Shown here in pieces: positions 9,850 through 19,966 of a stretch of 64,000 bases of DNA (positions are counted from its first letter, which is position 1; every line of letters begins with the position of its first letter). This DNA comes from Pasteurellaceae bacterium Pebbles2 (GTDB lineage: Bacteria > Pseudomonadota > Gammaproteobacteria > Enterobacterales > Pasteurellaceae), in assembly GCA_023101505.1 (NCBI GenBank), contig LVZA01000001.1, positions 1,736,001 through 1,800,000 on the forward strand, written 5' to 3'. The notes beneath the pieces are model-generated. The model was given only the letters and a program-made list of their open reading frames with translations. It made no database searches and was not told the origin of the DNA. The position numbers and the translations under genes are program-made.

Positions 9850-11838
9850 TTATTCTTCGTCTATTTCAATAGGCGTGCCATTTGATTTGAACTCACCTTG
9901 ATTAGCTTCAAAATTAAGCTGATACTGCTCATTATTTTCAGTAAAATAATTCATTAGTATTTCTTTTAAAGCGATCCAAATTTCGGTTGTCGGTTTTTCT
10001 TCTTTCAATAATGCACTAGGCACAACGGCATTAAGTTGTATATTAGCTTGGGCAAAATGCTCTGGTATTTGTTCAAAAATACCGAAACCGTTGCTTTTTT
10101 CTGCGCTGTTATGTGGCATTTTTAGATTTAAATCGATGCGCACAGGCAGAGCCGTTTGTTCTTTAGGATAGGTATTTAACTCAGCGTTAAATTGCGCCTG
10201 ATTAATGGCGAGATCGCTGTACAAATATCGCTGCGCCATTAATTCAAAATATTTTTCTGCAGGCACATTATTGGCGCAAACAAATTTATACAAAAATTGT
10301 TGGCACTGTAATGATTGCGCTAGTTTTGGATTTAGCGGTAAGTTGAGTGGCAGCGTTAGCTTCGCTTGGTTTAACTGCATTTGTTGGGCTGGAATGGTCA
10401 ATTTCTCTGCTGAAAATATGTTTTGAATAGCAAGATTATCTGCGCTAGGCAGTTCACTATAATTTAATTCAAGATTTTCACCAGTGCCAATATCTTTCAA
10501 TGAAACTTGCTTAATTTTCACCGCAGTTTTAAAACGAGTTTGCGCATTTTCTGCTAAATGTTGCAGATCGTTTAAGAAAAGTGCGGTACTTTTTTCGCTA
10601 GTTTCTTGATTTTTTTGTAGTGCTTTGGGTAAATATTTGTGTAAAAATGCCAAACTTTGCTCAAGATTAAATTGGCTGAATTCACTTTCAGCACTTAATC
10701 CATTGATTTTCATATCGTTTTGCAAACCTAATTTTGCAGTTTCGTCCGTTGCATTGGCTTGCAGAGATTGCGCACTGAAAGTAAATTTTTCGTTTGCATT
10801 GTGGCGATCTTGATGATTTAGTTGAACATTAAATTGTGCATTTTTCGCTTCAAGTATGGCTTTTTCATTTTGTGGAATAATTACACTTTCAGCTTGAATT
10901 TCACTTTTAAAGTGTTGATTATTAAATAAATAATCTGATACTAATTGCACCAATTTTTCCACATCTAATGGCGTGTTTGCAGTTGGTTGTAATTGCTTCA
11001 TTTGCTCAAAAAAAGTAACGTGCGACGGCACGCCCATTTGCTGAATTACCCAGCTTACATTGGTCGCACGGATTTTATCTTCATCAGATTTTGTTTTGTT
11101 GTTAGAGAAATAAATCCCTTCATTTTCAAATCGTTGGCTTAAATCATAGCCTTGATTGCTTGGTTTTTTGTCGATGACATAATGCCCTTTCACCAAGCCT
11201 AAATGGCTGTTGTCGCCATCAAGGAAGTTAATGTCAATTTTTTTAGTTTTGACATCAGCACGGCTGATATCGTATAGGCTATCGCCCATTGGCAACAACA
11301 AAAAATCGCCTGTTAAGTCTTTAATTTCTAACAGTTTATCGTAATTAAAACCTGAAAGTTGGGTTTGTAAAGCCAAAGATTTGTTATCGTTTGAATAGGA
11401 AAGTTGGCTTTCAAGGGTTTGTGCTTTGTTGGTGCTATCCCGAAATTCAGTTTGCAAGCGTGAACTTAAACCGTCGCTAAAAACGGAAAACTGGCTGGTG
11501 ATCGTGTTTTTGTCGATAGTGATATTCAGTTGCTCGTTGAGCCGTTTGATGAGCGCAGGATTAATCTCACTTTCAGCGCTGATTAACAGCGGAAGTGCGG
11601 TTAATTTTGTGTGCAAAAAATCGGTTTTTTGCCCATTTTGCTCAAGGCTAAAAGTAAGATCGCGAGTAATGAAATCACGATTACTTTCACTAACATTGAT
11701 GATGAATTGATCTTTTAATTGGTAAGGAAATTGCGCCAAACTCTGATCGATTTGGTAATTCGTATAAAACTGCGTGCCCACGCCAACCGCTAAAGCCAGC
11801 GCAGAAAATTTAAGTAACACATTGATTTTTTTGTTCAT
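9850..11838 (-). CDS. YdgA/DUF945 family protein
   Basis: A 662-residue protein with one N-terminal hydrophobic segment (about residues 8-25) followed by a long soluble part without cysteine-rich or catalytic motifs. The order of segments (short cytoplasmic tip, membrane anchor, long beta-rich Asn/Gln-rich body with N-Y-Q-I-D near the start) matches the DUF945 family, whose members are anchored to the inner membrane and face the periplasm. Function is not established. Transcribed alone and divergently from metF. Confidence 0.7.
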   Translation of the reverse strand: MNKKINVLLKFSALALAVGVGTQFYTNYQIDQSLAQFPYQLKDQFIINVSESNRDFITRDLTFSLEQNGQKTDFLHTKLTALPLLISAESEINPALIKRLNEQLNITIDKNTITSQFSVFSDGLSSRLQTEFRDSTNKAQTLESQLSYSNDNKSLALQTQLSGFNYDKLLEIKDLTGDFLLLPMGDSLYDISRADVKTKKIDINFLDGDNSHLGLVKGHYVIDKKPSNQGYDLSQRFENEGIYFSNNKTKSDEDKIRATNVSWVIQQMGVPSHVTFFEQMKQLQPTANTPLDVEKLVQLVSDYLFNNQHFKSEIQAESVIIPQNEKAILEAKNAQFNVQLNHQDRHNANEKFTFSAQSLQANATDETAKLGLQNDMKINGLSAESEFSQFNLEQSLAFLHKYLPKALQKNQETSEKSTALFLNDLQHLAENAQTRFKTAVKIKQVSLKDIGTGENLELNYSELPSADNLAIQNIFSAEKLTIPAQQMQLNQAKLTLPLNLPLNPKLAQSLQCQQFLYKFVCANNVPAEKYFELMAQRYLYSDLAINQAQFNAELNTYPKEQTALPVRIDLNLKMPHNSAEKSNGFGIFEQIPEHFAQANIQLNAVVPSALLKEEKPTTEIWIALKEILMNYFTENNEQYQLNFEANQGEFKSNGTPIEIDEE

Positions 11839-11969
11839 TTTTTATTCCAATGAAAAGGCGAGAACTAACGCAAAGTATAGCGAATTTCAGGCTTTATCAC
11901 AAAAATATTATTCTTTATAGAGGTATGAATTTAATTCATTTTTAATTTGAATTTTTTGAAATTGAATAA

Positions 11970-12914
<945 letters not shown>

Positions 12915-12930
12915 TTTTTTGCCATTAAAT

Positions 12931-12977
12931 AAAAACTGCGGTGTAAAAAATTTTACTTTTTTGCACCGCAGTTTTTT
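12931..12977. terminator. Convergent terminator from paired variant uptake sequences
   Basis: AAAAACTGCGGTGTAAAAA and TTTTTGCACCGCAGTTTTTT pair between metF and rnb. Both arms carry the same substitution relative to the uptake consensus (AACTGCGGT), so the stem stays intact. Confidence 0.8.
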
Positions 12978-12996
12978 AGTTTTTATGCGAGAAAGA

Positions 12997-14976
12997 TTAA
13001 AGCACTAAATTACCAATTAGGCTACGAGTTTCTTCTTTCACTTCCGTGAGTTGAAGTTGAACAATGTCGCCAATTTTGTAGCGGCGTTCGCCTTGAATAT
13101 AAAGGGCGAGTTCATCAGAATTCACTTCCATTTCTTCCTTATTAGGGTGAATGGTTGACGCTGGCACGAATACGCTCGCCCCATTTTCGAGTAATTGCAC
13201 TCGCATTCCGCCACGCATAACATCTTGAACTTCGGCTGCAAATTCAGGTTTTTCCGCCACTTTTTCTGTAAGATAGCGACAATATAACCAATCGGCAATA
13301 TCGCGTTCCACTAAGCGATTTTGGCGGCGCGCTTCTTGTAAACGTGCCAAGACTTCATCGGTTGGACGTTCGCAAGGTTGATTGTTCAAGGTCGCTTTGA
13401 TTAAGCGGTGGTTGACCATATCGGAATATTTACGAATTGGTGATGTCCACGTCGCATAACCAGTCAAGCCTAAGCCAAAGTGCGGTGCTAAATCTGCTTT
13501 AAATTCTGCAAAAGTTAAGAAACGACGCAGGCGGAACTCGTAATAATCGCCATCAAAAGGCTCGATGTCGTGGCGCATTTGGCAGTAGCCAGACAAGGTT
13601 GCCAAGTTTTCTACTGAATAACGTTGCTCAAATTCACCGCGGTTTTCGTCGGTCGCTACATTCGCCATTAAGAAATTATGTGCGTTTGGCAAGAATTTTG
13701 GATCGAAGCCTTTGTGCGTATTGAAAATCCCTGTTTTAGCTTGCTCGTCCAAATAATGCGCGCAGCAAATATTGGCGATAATCATCGATTCTTCTACGAT
13801 TTGATTTGCAATGTGGCGATGTTCCGCTTTGATTTCTTGCACGTGTCCGTTTTCCGCTAACACAAAGCTATAGTCAGGTTTTTCTTTAAATAACAATGAA
13901 TTAGATTTGCGCCACTGAATACGAGCTAACGCAAATTGGTGTAAACCGTGAACTTGCTCCGCGATTTCAGGCGTTTCAGGTTGCCACGCATTTTCCACGT
14001 TGTCTAAATAGTCCGACACTTTGTTATACGCCAATTTCGCGCGCGATTGCACAGTGGCTGATACAAAATGCGGTTTGTTGGTGATGTTGCCAGTTAAATC
14101 TGTTTCAATGTAGCACACCAAAGCAGGGCGGCTTTCATTCGGCATAAGCGAGCAGAGATCGTCCGACAATTCGCGTGGCAACATTGGAATGTTGAAACCT
14201 GGCAAATAGTTGGTGAAACAACGTTGTTTCGCATCTTTTTCAATTTGTGAATTGATGTCGATATATGCCGTCGGATCGGCAATCGCCACCACTAAACGCC
14301 AGCCAGTTTGCGCGCCATTTTGCTCGATTTTTTCGATATAAAGCGCATCGTCCATATCTTGTGTGCTTTCGCTATCAATGGTAACGAAATGAACCGCGGT
14401 TAAATCTTCGCGAGTTTGCGTGTCCAACATTGGATAGCTTTCTTGCCCTTGCACAGGGTAGCGCGATTGCTGATGGCGCGCGAGCGTAACCCACCACGGC
14501 GCGAATTCATCTGCTTTGCGACAAATAAATTCATTGACTTGAGCAAACAAAAAGCGATCATCACGCAAAGGGTGCGTTTTCAATGTCGCAACCACCCAAT
14601 CGCCCTCTTGCAATTCTTCTTTGACAGATTTGAGCTGCGTAGCCCCAATGGCTTGATTAATACTTGGGTGATCGACTAAAACTTGCAATTTACCATCTTT
14701 GTTAAAACGCACTTTAGCAATAAAACGAGTGAGCTGGGTTTCAATCAATTCTTCGGGAACAGCTTGTTTTTTGTCGCCAACTTCTTCGATCACGGCTTTA
14801 ATTTTATCACCGTGTACCACTTTTTTCATATCAGGTGGCGCGATGAAAAAGGTTTCTTTTTCAGTTTCAAGGAAGCCATAAGCCTTGTCAGTGCCTTTAA
14901 CTGTGCCTTCAACGTGCTGTTTGCTGTCGCGAATTTGTTGTTTTAATTGGGAAAGGAGTGGGTTGTCTTGGAACAT
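12997..14976 (-). CDS. rnb: Exoribonuclease II
   Basis: A 659-residue RNase II-family 3'-5' exoribonuclease. Order of domains: two N-terminal cold-shock/OB domains (G-T-V-K-G-T-D-K-A-Y-G-F-L), the RNB catalytic domain with the Asp cluster in I-D-S-E-S-T-Q-D-M-D-D-A-L and A-I-A-D-P-T-A-Y-I-D, the F-T-S-P-I-R-K-Y-like segment (here W-T-S-P-I-R-K-Y-S-D), and a C-terminal S1 domain ending the protein. Its length fits RNase II rather than the longer RNase R. fabI follows on the same strand upstream in the window, separated by about 95 bases. Confidence 0.93.
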   Translation of the reverse strand: MFQDNPLLSQLKQQIRDSKQHVEGTVKGTDKAYGFLETEKETFFIAPPDMKKVVHGDKIKAVIEEVGDKKQAVPEELIETQLTRFIAKVRFNKDGKLQVLVDHPSINQAIGATQLKSVKEELQEGDWVVATLKTHPLRDDRFLFAQVNEFICRKADEFAPWWVTLARHQQSRYPVQGQESYPMLDTQTREDLTAVHFVTIDSESTQDMDDALYIEKIEQNGAQTGWRLVVAIADPTAYIDINSQIEKDAKQRCFTNYLPGFNIPMLPRELSDDLCSLMPNESRPALVCYIETDLTGNITNKPHFVSATVQSRAKLAYNKVSDYLDNVENAWQPETPEIAEQVHGLHQFALARIQWRKSNSLLFKEKPDYSFVLAENGHVQEIKAEHRHIANQIVEESMIIANICCAHYLDEQAKTGIFNTHKGFDPKFLPNAHNFLMANVATDENRGEFEQRYSVENLATLSGYCQMRHDIEPFDGDYYEFRLRRFLTFAEFKADLAPHFGLGLTGYATWTSPIRKYSDMVNHRLIKATLNNQPCERPTDEVLARLQEARRQNRLVERDIADWLYCRYLTEKVAEKPEFAAEVQDVMRGGMRVQLLENGASVFVPASTIHPNKEEMEVNSDELALYIQGERRYKIGDIVQLQLTEVKEETRSLIGNLVL

Positions 14977-15071
14977 TTTCGTTTTCTTTAAAGTAACTCA
15001 GGCATTTTCACGCTCAATATAAATTAAGCGCAAAAATGCCTGTAAAAAATCAATTTGGAAAAATCAGGGGA

Positions 15072-15860
15072 TTACTCTTCGCCTAATTCGCCCATTGCGG
15101 TGATGCTGAAACCTGCGTCAACGTGTAAGATTTCGCCTGTAACGCCAGAAGCTAAATCAGATACTAAGAATGCGGCTGAGTTACCTACATCGTCGATAGT
15201 AACGGTGCGACGAAGCGCGGCAGTTTTCTCAAATGCAGAAAGCATTTTCTTGAAGTTTTTGATGCCTGATGCCGCTAAAGTGCGGATTGGTCCTGCTGAA
15301 ATCGCGTTCACACGAATGCCGTCTTTACCTAAATCCGCTGCCATTACGCGAGTTGCTGCTTCTAATGACGCTTTCGCTAAACACATTACGTTGTAGTTAG
15401 GAATTGCGCGCTCTGCACCTAAGTAAGAAAGGGTTAAAAGTGAAGCATTTTCGTTTAAGAATGGGCGTGCTGCTTGTGCCATTGCCACGAAGCTGTATGC
15501 GCTGATGTCGTGCGCTATGCGGTAGCCTTCGCGCGTTGCTGCGTTTACGTAGTCGCCGTCTAATTGATCGCCTGGCGCAAACGCGATGGCGTGAACGAAA
15601 CCGTCGAATTTATCCCAGCGTTTGCTTAAATCCGCGAAGCAGTTTTGAATGCTTTCGTCCGTTGCAACGTCTAATGGCAACACGATGTCTGAGCCGAATT
15701 CTTTCGCGAATTCTTCTACGCGCGGTTGTAATTTATCGTTTAAATATGTGAATGCTAATTCTGCGCCTTGTGCTTTTAAGGCTTTTGCGATCCCGTAAGC
15801 GATTGAACGATTGCTTGCAAGACCTGTTACTAAAATACGTTTACCTGTTAAGAAACCCAT
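15072..15860 (-). CDS. fabI: Enoyl-[acyl-carrier-protein] reductase (NADH)
   Basis: A 262-residue SDR enzyme performing the last step of the fatty acid elongation cycle. Catalytic residues fall exactly where expected: Tyr146, Tyr156 and Lys163 ([18 protein letters not shown]). The N-terminal G-L-A-S-N-R-S-I motif binds the NADH pyrophosphate. FabI is the target of triclosan and isoniazid-type inhibitors in related species. The gene starts at the ATG at 15860, preceded by a purine-rich stretch on the minus strand (AGGACAAAAAA). Confidence 0.96.
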   Translation of the reverse strand: MGFLTGKRILVTGLASNRSIAYGIAKALKAQGAELAFTYLNDKLQPRVEEFAKEFGSDIVLPLDVATDESIQNCFADLSKRWDKFDGFVHAIAFAPGDQLDGDYVNAATREGYRIAHDISAYSFVAMAQAARPFLNENASLLTLSYLGAERAIPNYNVMCLAKASLEAATRVMAADLGKDGIRVNAISAGPIRTLAASGIKNFKKMLSAFEKTAALRRTVTIDDVGNSAAFLVSDLASGVTGEILHVDAGFSITAMGELGEE

Positions 15861-15982
15861 TTTTTTGTCCTATTTTGTGATTGATTAAATGTTTGTGTCA
15901 AAAAATTCGCCATAGTATAACGAAATTTTGCCGAAATTACAAAGCGGAGCAGTGAAGTAACCGCGGTTAAAATTTCGTGAAT

Positions 15983-16753
15983 TTAGGCAGGGTTATCAAT
16001 ATCCACAAATTCTACGTCGAAGCCGTATTCGTTTGCTAACCATTCGCCGAGTGCTTTTACGCCGTAGCGTTCAGTGGCGTGGTGTCCGCAAGCGAAGTAG
16101 TGAATTCCTTGCTCGCGCGCGCTGTGAGTGGTTTGTTCGGAAATTTCACCGCTGATAAATGCGTCGCAACCTTGGCTGGCAGCAAGATCAATGTAGCCTT
16201 GTCCGCCGCCTGTACAAATGCCAATTTTTCGGATTAACCGCGGTGTATTTTGGTTGAATTTTTCTACGTCGCAAGTAATTGGTGCTTTGCCAAGTGCTTG
16301 GGCAATGCGTTCCGCTAAATCTTGCGCAGAAATTGGCGTGCGGAATTCGCCCCACATTGGAATGCTGTTCGCGCCTTGTTCTAAGGGCTGAAGATTTTCA
16401 ATGCCGAGCAAATTTGCCAGTTGCGCATTGTTGCCAAGTTCGGCGTGAACATCGAGCGGTAAATGGTAGCCGTATAAATTGATGTTGTTGACCAGTAAAG
16501 CTTTGATTCGATTGGCTTTCATTCCACGAATACACGGATTTTCGCTTTTCCAAAAATAGCCGTGATGCACTAAAATCGCATCAGCTTTTTGCGCACCGGC
16601 GTAGTCGATCAACGCTTGCGTTGCGGTAACGCCTGTGATGATTTTCTGCACTTCTACCTTGCCTTCCACTTGCAAGCCGTTCGGCGCGTAGTCCGCAATA
16701 GCAGCAGAATTAAGTTTTTGGTTGATGAGTTGTTCGAGTTGTAAATTATTCAT
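15983..16753 (-). CDS. Nif3-like dinuclear metal protein (YbgI family)
   Basis: A 256-residue protein matching the YbgI/Nif3 family from its first residues (M-N-N-L-Q-L-E-Q-L-I-N). I therefore start it at 16753 rather than at the ATG at 16783 that overlaps the tusE stop, although no good ribosome binding site precedes 16753. Metal-ligand motifs are V-H-H-G-Y-F-W (His pair) and the C-terminal G-H-H-A-T-E-R. Members assemble as toroidal hexamers with two metals per subunit. The old name GTP cyclohydrolase type 2 is not well supported. It is 20 bases downstream of tusE. Confidence 0.9.
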   Translation of the reverse strand: MNNLQLEQLINQKLNSAAIADYAPNGLQVEGKVEVQKIITGVTATQALIDYAGAQKADAILVHHGYFWKSENPCIRGMKANRIKALLVNNINLYGYHLPLDVHAELGNNAQLANLLGIENLQPLEQGANSIPMWGEFRTPISAQDLAERIAQALGKAPITCDVEKFNQNTPRLIRKIGICTGGGQGYIDLAASQGCDAFISGEISEQTTHSAREQGIHYFACGHHATERYGVKALGEWLANEYGFDVEFVDIDNPA

Positions 16754-16773
16754 TTTTTTAACCGCGGTTGAAA

Positions 16774-17103
16774 TTATAAACATTTTGCAGGCTTCGGCAG
16801 CCCAGCTAATTTAGTGGCTTGCTTGGCAGGCCCATCGGGGAACAGGCGTTGCAAATAGCGGCTGTTGCCTTTGTCCGCGCCCAATTTTTCCGCCATTGCT
16901 TTCACTAACATACGAATGGCTGGCGACGTTTTGTATTCCTGATAAAAATCGCGCACAAAATAAATCACTTCCCAATGAGCGTCAGTGAGTTCCAAATTTT
17001 CTTTCGCTGCAATAGCAAGGGCGACATCTTTATCCCATTGATTTAAATCCAATAAATAGCCCGACGAGTCGGTTTCGATTTGAATATTATTGACTTCAAG
17101 CAT
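16774..17103 (-). CDS. tusE: Sulfurtransferase TusE (DsrC family)
   Basis: A 109-residue protein starting at the ATG with AGGAAA upstream. It has the TusE/DsrC C-terminal arm G-L-P-K-P-A-K-C-L, with the conserved penultimate cysteine that accepts persulfide sulfur from TusBCD and passes it to MnmA for 2-thiouridine at tRNA position 34. The second DsrC-type cysteine ten residues earlier is absent, as expected for TusE rather than sulfite-reductase DsrC. It probably shares a message with the Nif3-like gene that follows it. Confidence 0.92.
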   Translation of the reverse strand: MLEVNNIQIETDSSGYLLDLNQWDKDVALAIAAKENLELTDAHWEVIYFVRDFYQEYKTSPAIRMLVKAMAEKLGADKGNSRYLQRLFPDGPAKQATKLAGLPKPAKCL

Positions 17104-17149
17104 AAATTTTCCTTTTTTTGACCGCACTATTATAGCAAAAAATGGCAAT

Positions 17150-17182
17150 AAAAAACGCTCTAAACTGAGCTTAGAGCGTTCA
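17150..17182 (-). terminator. Terminator of the Bax-inhibitor-1-like gene
   Basis: AACGCTCTAA and TTAGAGCGTT form a 10-bp stem with a seven-base loop. On the minus strand it is followed by a T-run and sits just after the stop codon at 17201. Confidence 0.85.
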
Positions 17183-17200
17183 AAATGTTATCCGCGTGGA

Positions 17201-17875
17201 TTAGTCATCGCCACGGAAAATACCTAATAAATTCAATAGGCTGATGAATAAGTTGTAGATTGAAACGAACAGGCTCACTGTAGCACGAATGTAGTTTGTT
17301 TCACCACCGTGAACGATGTTGCTGGTTTCAAATAAAATCCCTGCAGCTGAGAACAGCACGAAAAGTGCGCTCATTGCTACTTGTAATGCAGGCATTTGTA
17401 AGAAAATATTGGCGATCATACCAACTAAAAGCACGATGAATAGCGCAAACATCATTCCCGATAAGAATGACATATCTTTTTTAGTGGTTAATACATAAGC
17501 TGAACAGGCAAAGAATGTTGCCGCAGTACCGCCTAAAGCAAGCACGATGGCATCACCTAAACCTGCGCCCACATAAGCGTTTAAAATTGGACCAACGGTG
17601 TAGCCTAAAAAGCCTGTGAAGGCAAAAACCGCAAGCAAACCAGCGGCGCTATTCGCAAGGGAATTAGTTAAAAATAGTAAACCATAAAAGCCGACTAGCA
17701 TCACGATAATGCCTGGGCGTGGCAAATTCATCGCCATTGAAATATAAGCGACCACAGCAGAGAATGCTAAGGTTAAGCCTAATAAGAAGTAAGTGTTGCG
17801 TAACACTTTATTTGTTTGAAGCACGGAAGCTGATTGTTCACGAGCATCAAAAACAATGCGAGATTGCTGTTGCAT
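17201..17875 (-). CDS. Bax inhibitor-1 / YccA family membrane protein
   Basis: A 224-residue integral membrane protein with seven predicted hydrophobic helices. It starts at the ATG preceded by AAGGAAAAA. The longer frame upstream lacks support. The C-terminal part ([20 protein letters not shown]) carries the acidic end typical of the BI-1/YccA family. E. coli YccA binds FtsH and modulates its degradation of membrane proteins. Proton-coupled calcium leak has been shown for other family members. Which activity applies here is not visible. Confidence 0.85.
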   Translation of the reverse strand: MQQQSRIVFDAREQSASVLQTNKVLRNTYFLLGLTLAFSAVVAYISMAMNLPRPGIIVMLVGFYGLLFLTNSLANSAAGLLAVFAFTGFLGYTVGPILNAYVGAGLGDAIVLALGGTAATFFACSAYVLTTKKDMSFLSGMMFALFIVLLVGMIANIFLQMPALQVAMSALFVLFSAAGILFETSNIVHGGETNYIRATVSLFVSIYNLFISLLNLLGIFRGDD

Positions 17876-18064
17876 AGTTTTTCCTTTTAATGAATTAAAG
17901 ACTAGGGTTAAATTAATGTTAAATGAATGAAAAGTCAAAATATTTTTGCCTTTTCTGCTTTGAATATGAGCAAAGTGAACAAAATAACACCTTTTAGATA
18001 AAAAAATAAAAATTCTAGTTTACTCAACGCAAAAACTATATTATATTTGACCGCACTTCAACAC

Positions 18065-18154
18065 GGAGGAATGGTCGAGCGGTTGAAGGCACCGGTCTTG
18101 AAAACCGGCGAGGGTTTACGCCCTCCGTGAGTTCGAATCTCACTTCCTCCGCCA
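18065..18154 (+). tRNA. tRNA-Ser (anticodon TGA)
   Basis: A 90-base tRNA with the long variable arm of class II tRNAs (CGAGGGTTTACGCCCTCCGTG) and anticodon loop CTTGAAA, reading UCA codons. The acceptor stem GGAGGAA pairs with TTCCTCC, then discriminator G and encoded CCA. It lies in a 357-base gap between the BI-1-like gene and the DUF1919 gene. The rest of that gap holds AT-rich promoter sequence, one uptake sequence at about 18052 and the terminator downstream. Confidence 0.97.
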
Positions 18155-18161
18155 TATTCTG

Positions 18162-18191
18162 AAAAGCCGTTATGTGAATAACGGCTTTTTG
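18162..18191 (+). terminator. Terminator of tRNA-Ser
   Basis: AAAAGCCGTTAT and ATAACGGCTTTTT form a 12-bp stem with a GTGA tetraloop and a T-run, eight bases after the tRNA. Confidence 0.85.
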
Positions 18192-18232
18192 CATTTTGAA
18201 ATAATCCATAAGAGAATATTTCAGGGGGATTT

Positions 18233-18850
18233 ATGTTCAAACGTTTACGCAATCTTATCAATAAGCCTTTCCGTAAAATTATTAATCGGCAGAATCAAGT
18301 GCGGTTGAAAAATCACGAGTTTTCAGTTATTTCTAGTAATTGCGTTGGGGCGTTGATGTTGCACGATTTGAATGTGCGTTTTAATTCGCCGTTTGTGAAT
18401 TTGTATCTTGAGCCTACGGATTTTATTCGTTATTTAGAAAATATTGAATATTATCAATCGCTTAATCTTGAATTTATTCACTCGGATAAAAGCTATCCTG
18501 TGGCGATGTTAGGTGATGTGAAAATTCATTTTGTGCATTATCATTCGCAAGATGAAGCACGGGCGAAGTGGGTTGAGCGTTCCTCAAGGCTGAAATTGGA
18601 TAAATTATTTATTGTAATGACGGATCGTGATGGTTGTACCGAAGCGGATTTGCGGGCGTTTGATCAGTTACCGTTTAAGCATAAAGTGGTGTTTACTCAT
18701 CAGCCACAGCCTGAAATTGCTTCAGCGGTGTATATTCAAGGATTTGAGCAACAAAATGAAGTGGGCGATCTTTTTGATTATGAAGGCTTTTTCGGCAAGA
18801 AATTTTATGATCAGTTTGATTATGTGGGCTGGTTTAATCAAGGAAAATAA
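18233..18850 (+). CDS. DUF1919 family protein
   Basis: A 205-residue soluble protein with a basic N-terminus and the pattern of the DUF1919 family: F-S-V-I-S-S-N-C-V-G-A near residue 33, N-L-Y-L-E-P-T-D-F-I-R near 61, then F-V-H-Y-H-S-Q-D-E-A, F-I-V-M-T-D-R-D-G-C and V-V-F-T-H-Q-P. Such proteins are often found in or near surface polysaccharide clusters and are suspected to act in exopolysaccharide synthesis, but no activity is proven. A strong GGGGG-containing ribosome binding site precedes the ATG. It stands alone between two terminators, about 34 kb from the glycosylation cluster. Confidence 0.75.
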   Translation: MFKRLRNLINKPFRKIINRQNQVRLKNHEFSVISSNCVGALMLHDLNVRFNSPFVNLYLEPTDFIRYLENIEYYQSLNLEFIHSDKSYPVAMLGDVKIHFVHYHSQDEARAKWVERSSRLKLDKLFIVMTDRDGCTEADLRAFDQLPFKHKVVFTHQPQPEIASAVYIQGFEQQNEVGDLFDYEGFFGKKFYDQFDYVGWFNQGK

Positions 18851-18856
18851 AAAAAT

Positions 18857-18882
18857 AAGCTACCTGTTTGGTAGCTTTTTTG
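18857..18882. terminator. Convergent terminator between the DUF1919 gene and recR
   Basis: AAGCTACC and GGTAGCTT pair around TGTTT, followed by a T-run on the plus strand and an A-run before it. Confidence 0.8.
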
Positions 18883-18887
18883 TGGCA

Positions 18888-19490
18888 TTAAATTAGTTCT
18901 CGGCGACCTAAAAAAGAGTGGGTGAGTGTTGTGCCGTCCACCATTTCTAATTCACCGCCGACTGGAATACCGTGCGCAATTCGGCTTACTTTGATGCCTT
19001 GCTGTAAGCAAAGCTCGGCAATATAATTCGCAGTAGCATCGCCCTCGACGGTTGGGTTTGTGGCTAAAATCACTTCGTTAAAGGCTTCATTTTGTAGGCG
19101 TTTTTGTAATAAATCTAAGCCGATTTCACGAGGCCCAATGCCGTCAAGTGGGGATAAATGCCCCATTAACACGAAATAACGCCCTGAAAATTGCCCTGTT
19201 TGTTCAATGGCTTGAATGTCAGCTGGCATTTCGACTACGCATAATAAGCCTGAATTTTGACGACGTGGATTGTCGCAAATTCGGCAGGTTTCTTCTTCGG
19301 TAAAATCTCGGCATTGCGAGCAGTGTCCGATTTTTGACATCGCTTCCGTTAAGGCTCGAGCTAAATTCATTCCACCGCTACGATCACGTTGTAGCAAGTG
19401 ATATGCCATTCGTTGTGCCGATTTTGGGCCAACACCGGGCAGACAGCGTAAATGTTCGATCAAATTTTCTAATAAGGGGCTGCTTTGCAT
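18888..19490 (-). CDS. recR: Recombination mediator RecR
   Basis: A 200-residue protein of the RecFOR pathway that loads RecA onto gapped DNA. Order: N-terminal helix-hairpin-helix (L-P-G-V-G-P-K-S-A), C4 zinc finger (C-S-Q-C ... C-R-I-C, about residues 57-72), TOPRIM domain (V-V-E-M-P-A-D) and a C-terminal Walker-B-like segment. Downstream of ybaB on the same strand, the usual ybaB-recR pairing. Confidence 0.95.
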   Translation of the reverse strand: MQSSPLLENLIEHLRCLPGVGPKSAQRMAYHLLQRDRSGGMNLARALTEAMSKIGHCSQCRDFTEEETCRICDNPRRQNSGLLCVVEMPADIQAIEQTGQFSGRYFVLMGHLSPLDGIGPREIGLDLLQKRLQNEAFNEVILATNPTVEGDATANYIAELCLQQGIKVSRIAHGIPVGGELEMVDGTTLTHSFLGRRELI

Positions 19491-19509
19491 AAAAATTCCT
19501 TAAAAACAA

Positions 19510-19544
19510 ACCGCACTTTTGCGAAATTAGGCGAAAAGTGCGGT
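19510..19544 (-). terminator. Inverted uptake sequences between ybaB and recR
   Basis: ACCGCACTTTT and AAAAGTGCGGT form an 11-bp stem with a 13-base loop in the ybaB-recR gap. On the minus strand it is followed by a moderate T-rich stretch, so it may attenuate rather than fully stop transcription of recR. Confidence 0.55.
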
Positions 19545-19564
19545 GTAAAAAATGAAAGTTTTGC

Positions 19565-19894
19565 TTAGAAAGGCATTTTGAAGCCTGGCGGTAACGACAT
19601 TCCTGCGGTTACTGATGCCATTTTTTCTTTTTGCAGTTCTTCCGCACGACGAACGGCATCGTTGAATGCGGCAGCAATTAAATCTTCTAACATTTCTTTG
19701 TCGTCTTCCATTAATGATGGATCGATTTCAATGCGACGGCAGTTGTGAGCCCCATTGACGGTAATTTTCACCAAACCCGCACCAGATTCACCAGTAACCT
19801 CAAGTTGCGCCACTTCTTCTTGCATTTTCTGCATACGTTCTTGCATTTGTTGCGCTTGTTTCATCAAGCCGCCAATGCCACCTTTTCCAAACAT
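19565..19894 (-). CDS. ybaB: YbaB/EbfC family nucleoid-associated protein
   Basis: A 109-residue DNA-binding protein. It starts [18 protein letters not shown], with an N-terminal coiled helix and the conserved [12 protein letters not shown] segment. The H. influenzae and Borrelia homologues form tweezer-like dimers that bind DNA. It is located directly upstream of recR. Confidence 0.95.
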   Translation of the reverse strand: MFGKGGIGGLMKQAQQMQERMQKMQEEVAQLEVTGESGAGLVKITVNGAHNCRRIEIDPSLMEDDKEMLEDLIAAAFNDAVRRAEELQKEKMASVTAGMSLPPGFKMPF

Positions 19895-19966
19895 ATTGTC
19901 TTCCTTAATAAATAAAAATTTGGGCGTATTTTAGCGGATTTACGCCCATTCGACAAGCTCGCTAAT

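Noticed and set aside
14999-15043. Hairpin between rnb and fabI as a terminator
   Set aside because: AGGCATTTT and AAAATGCCT pair across a long imperfect interior, but there is no T-run on either strand, so I cannot support termination.
15983-16783. Longer start of the Nif3-like protein overlapping tusE
   Set aside because: The extra ten residues do not belong to the family N-terminus, although the chosen ATG has a weak ribosome binding site.
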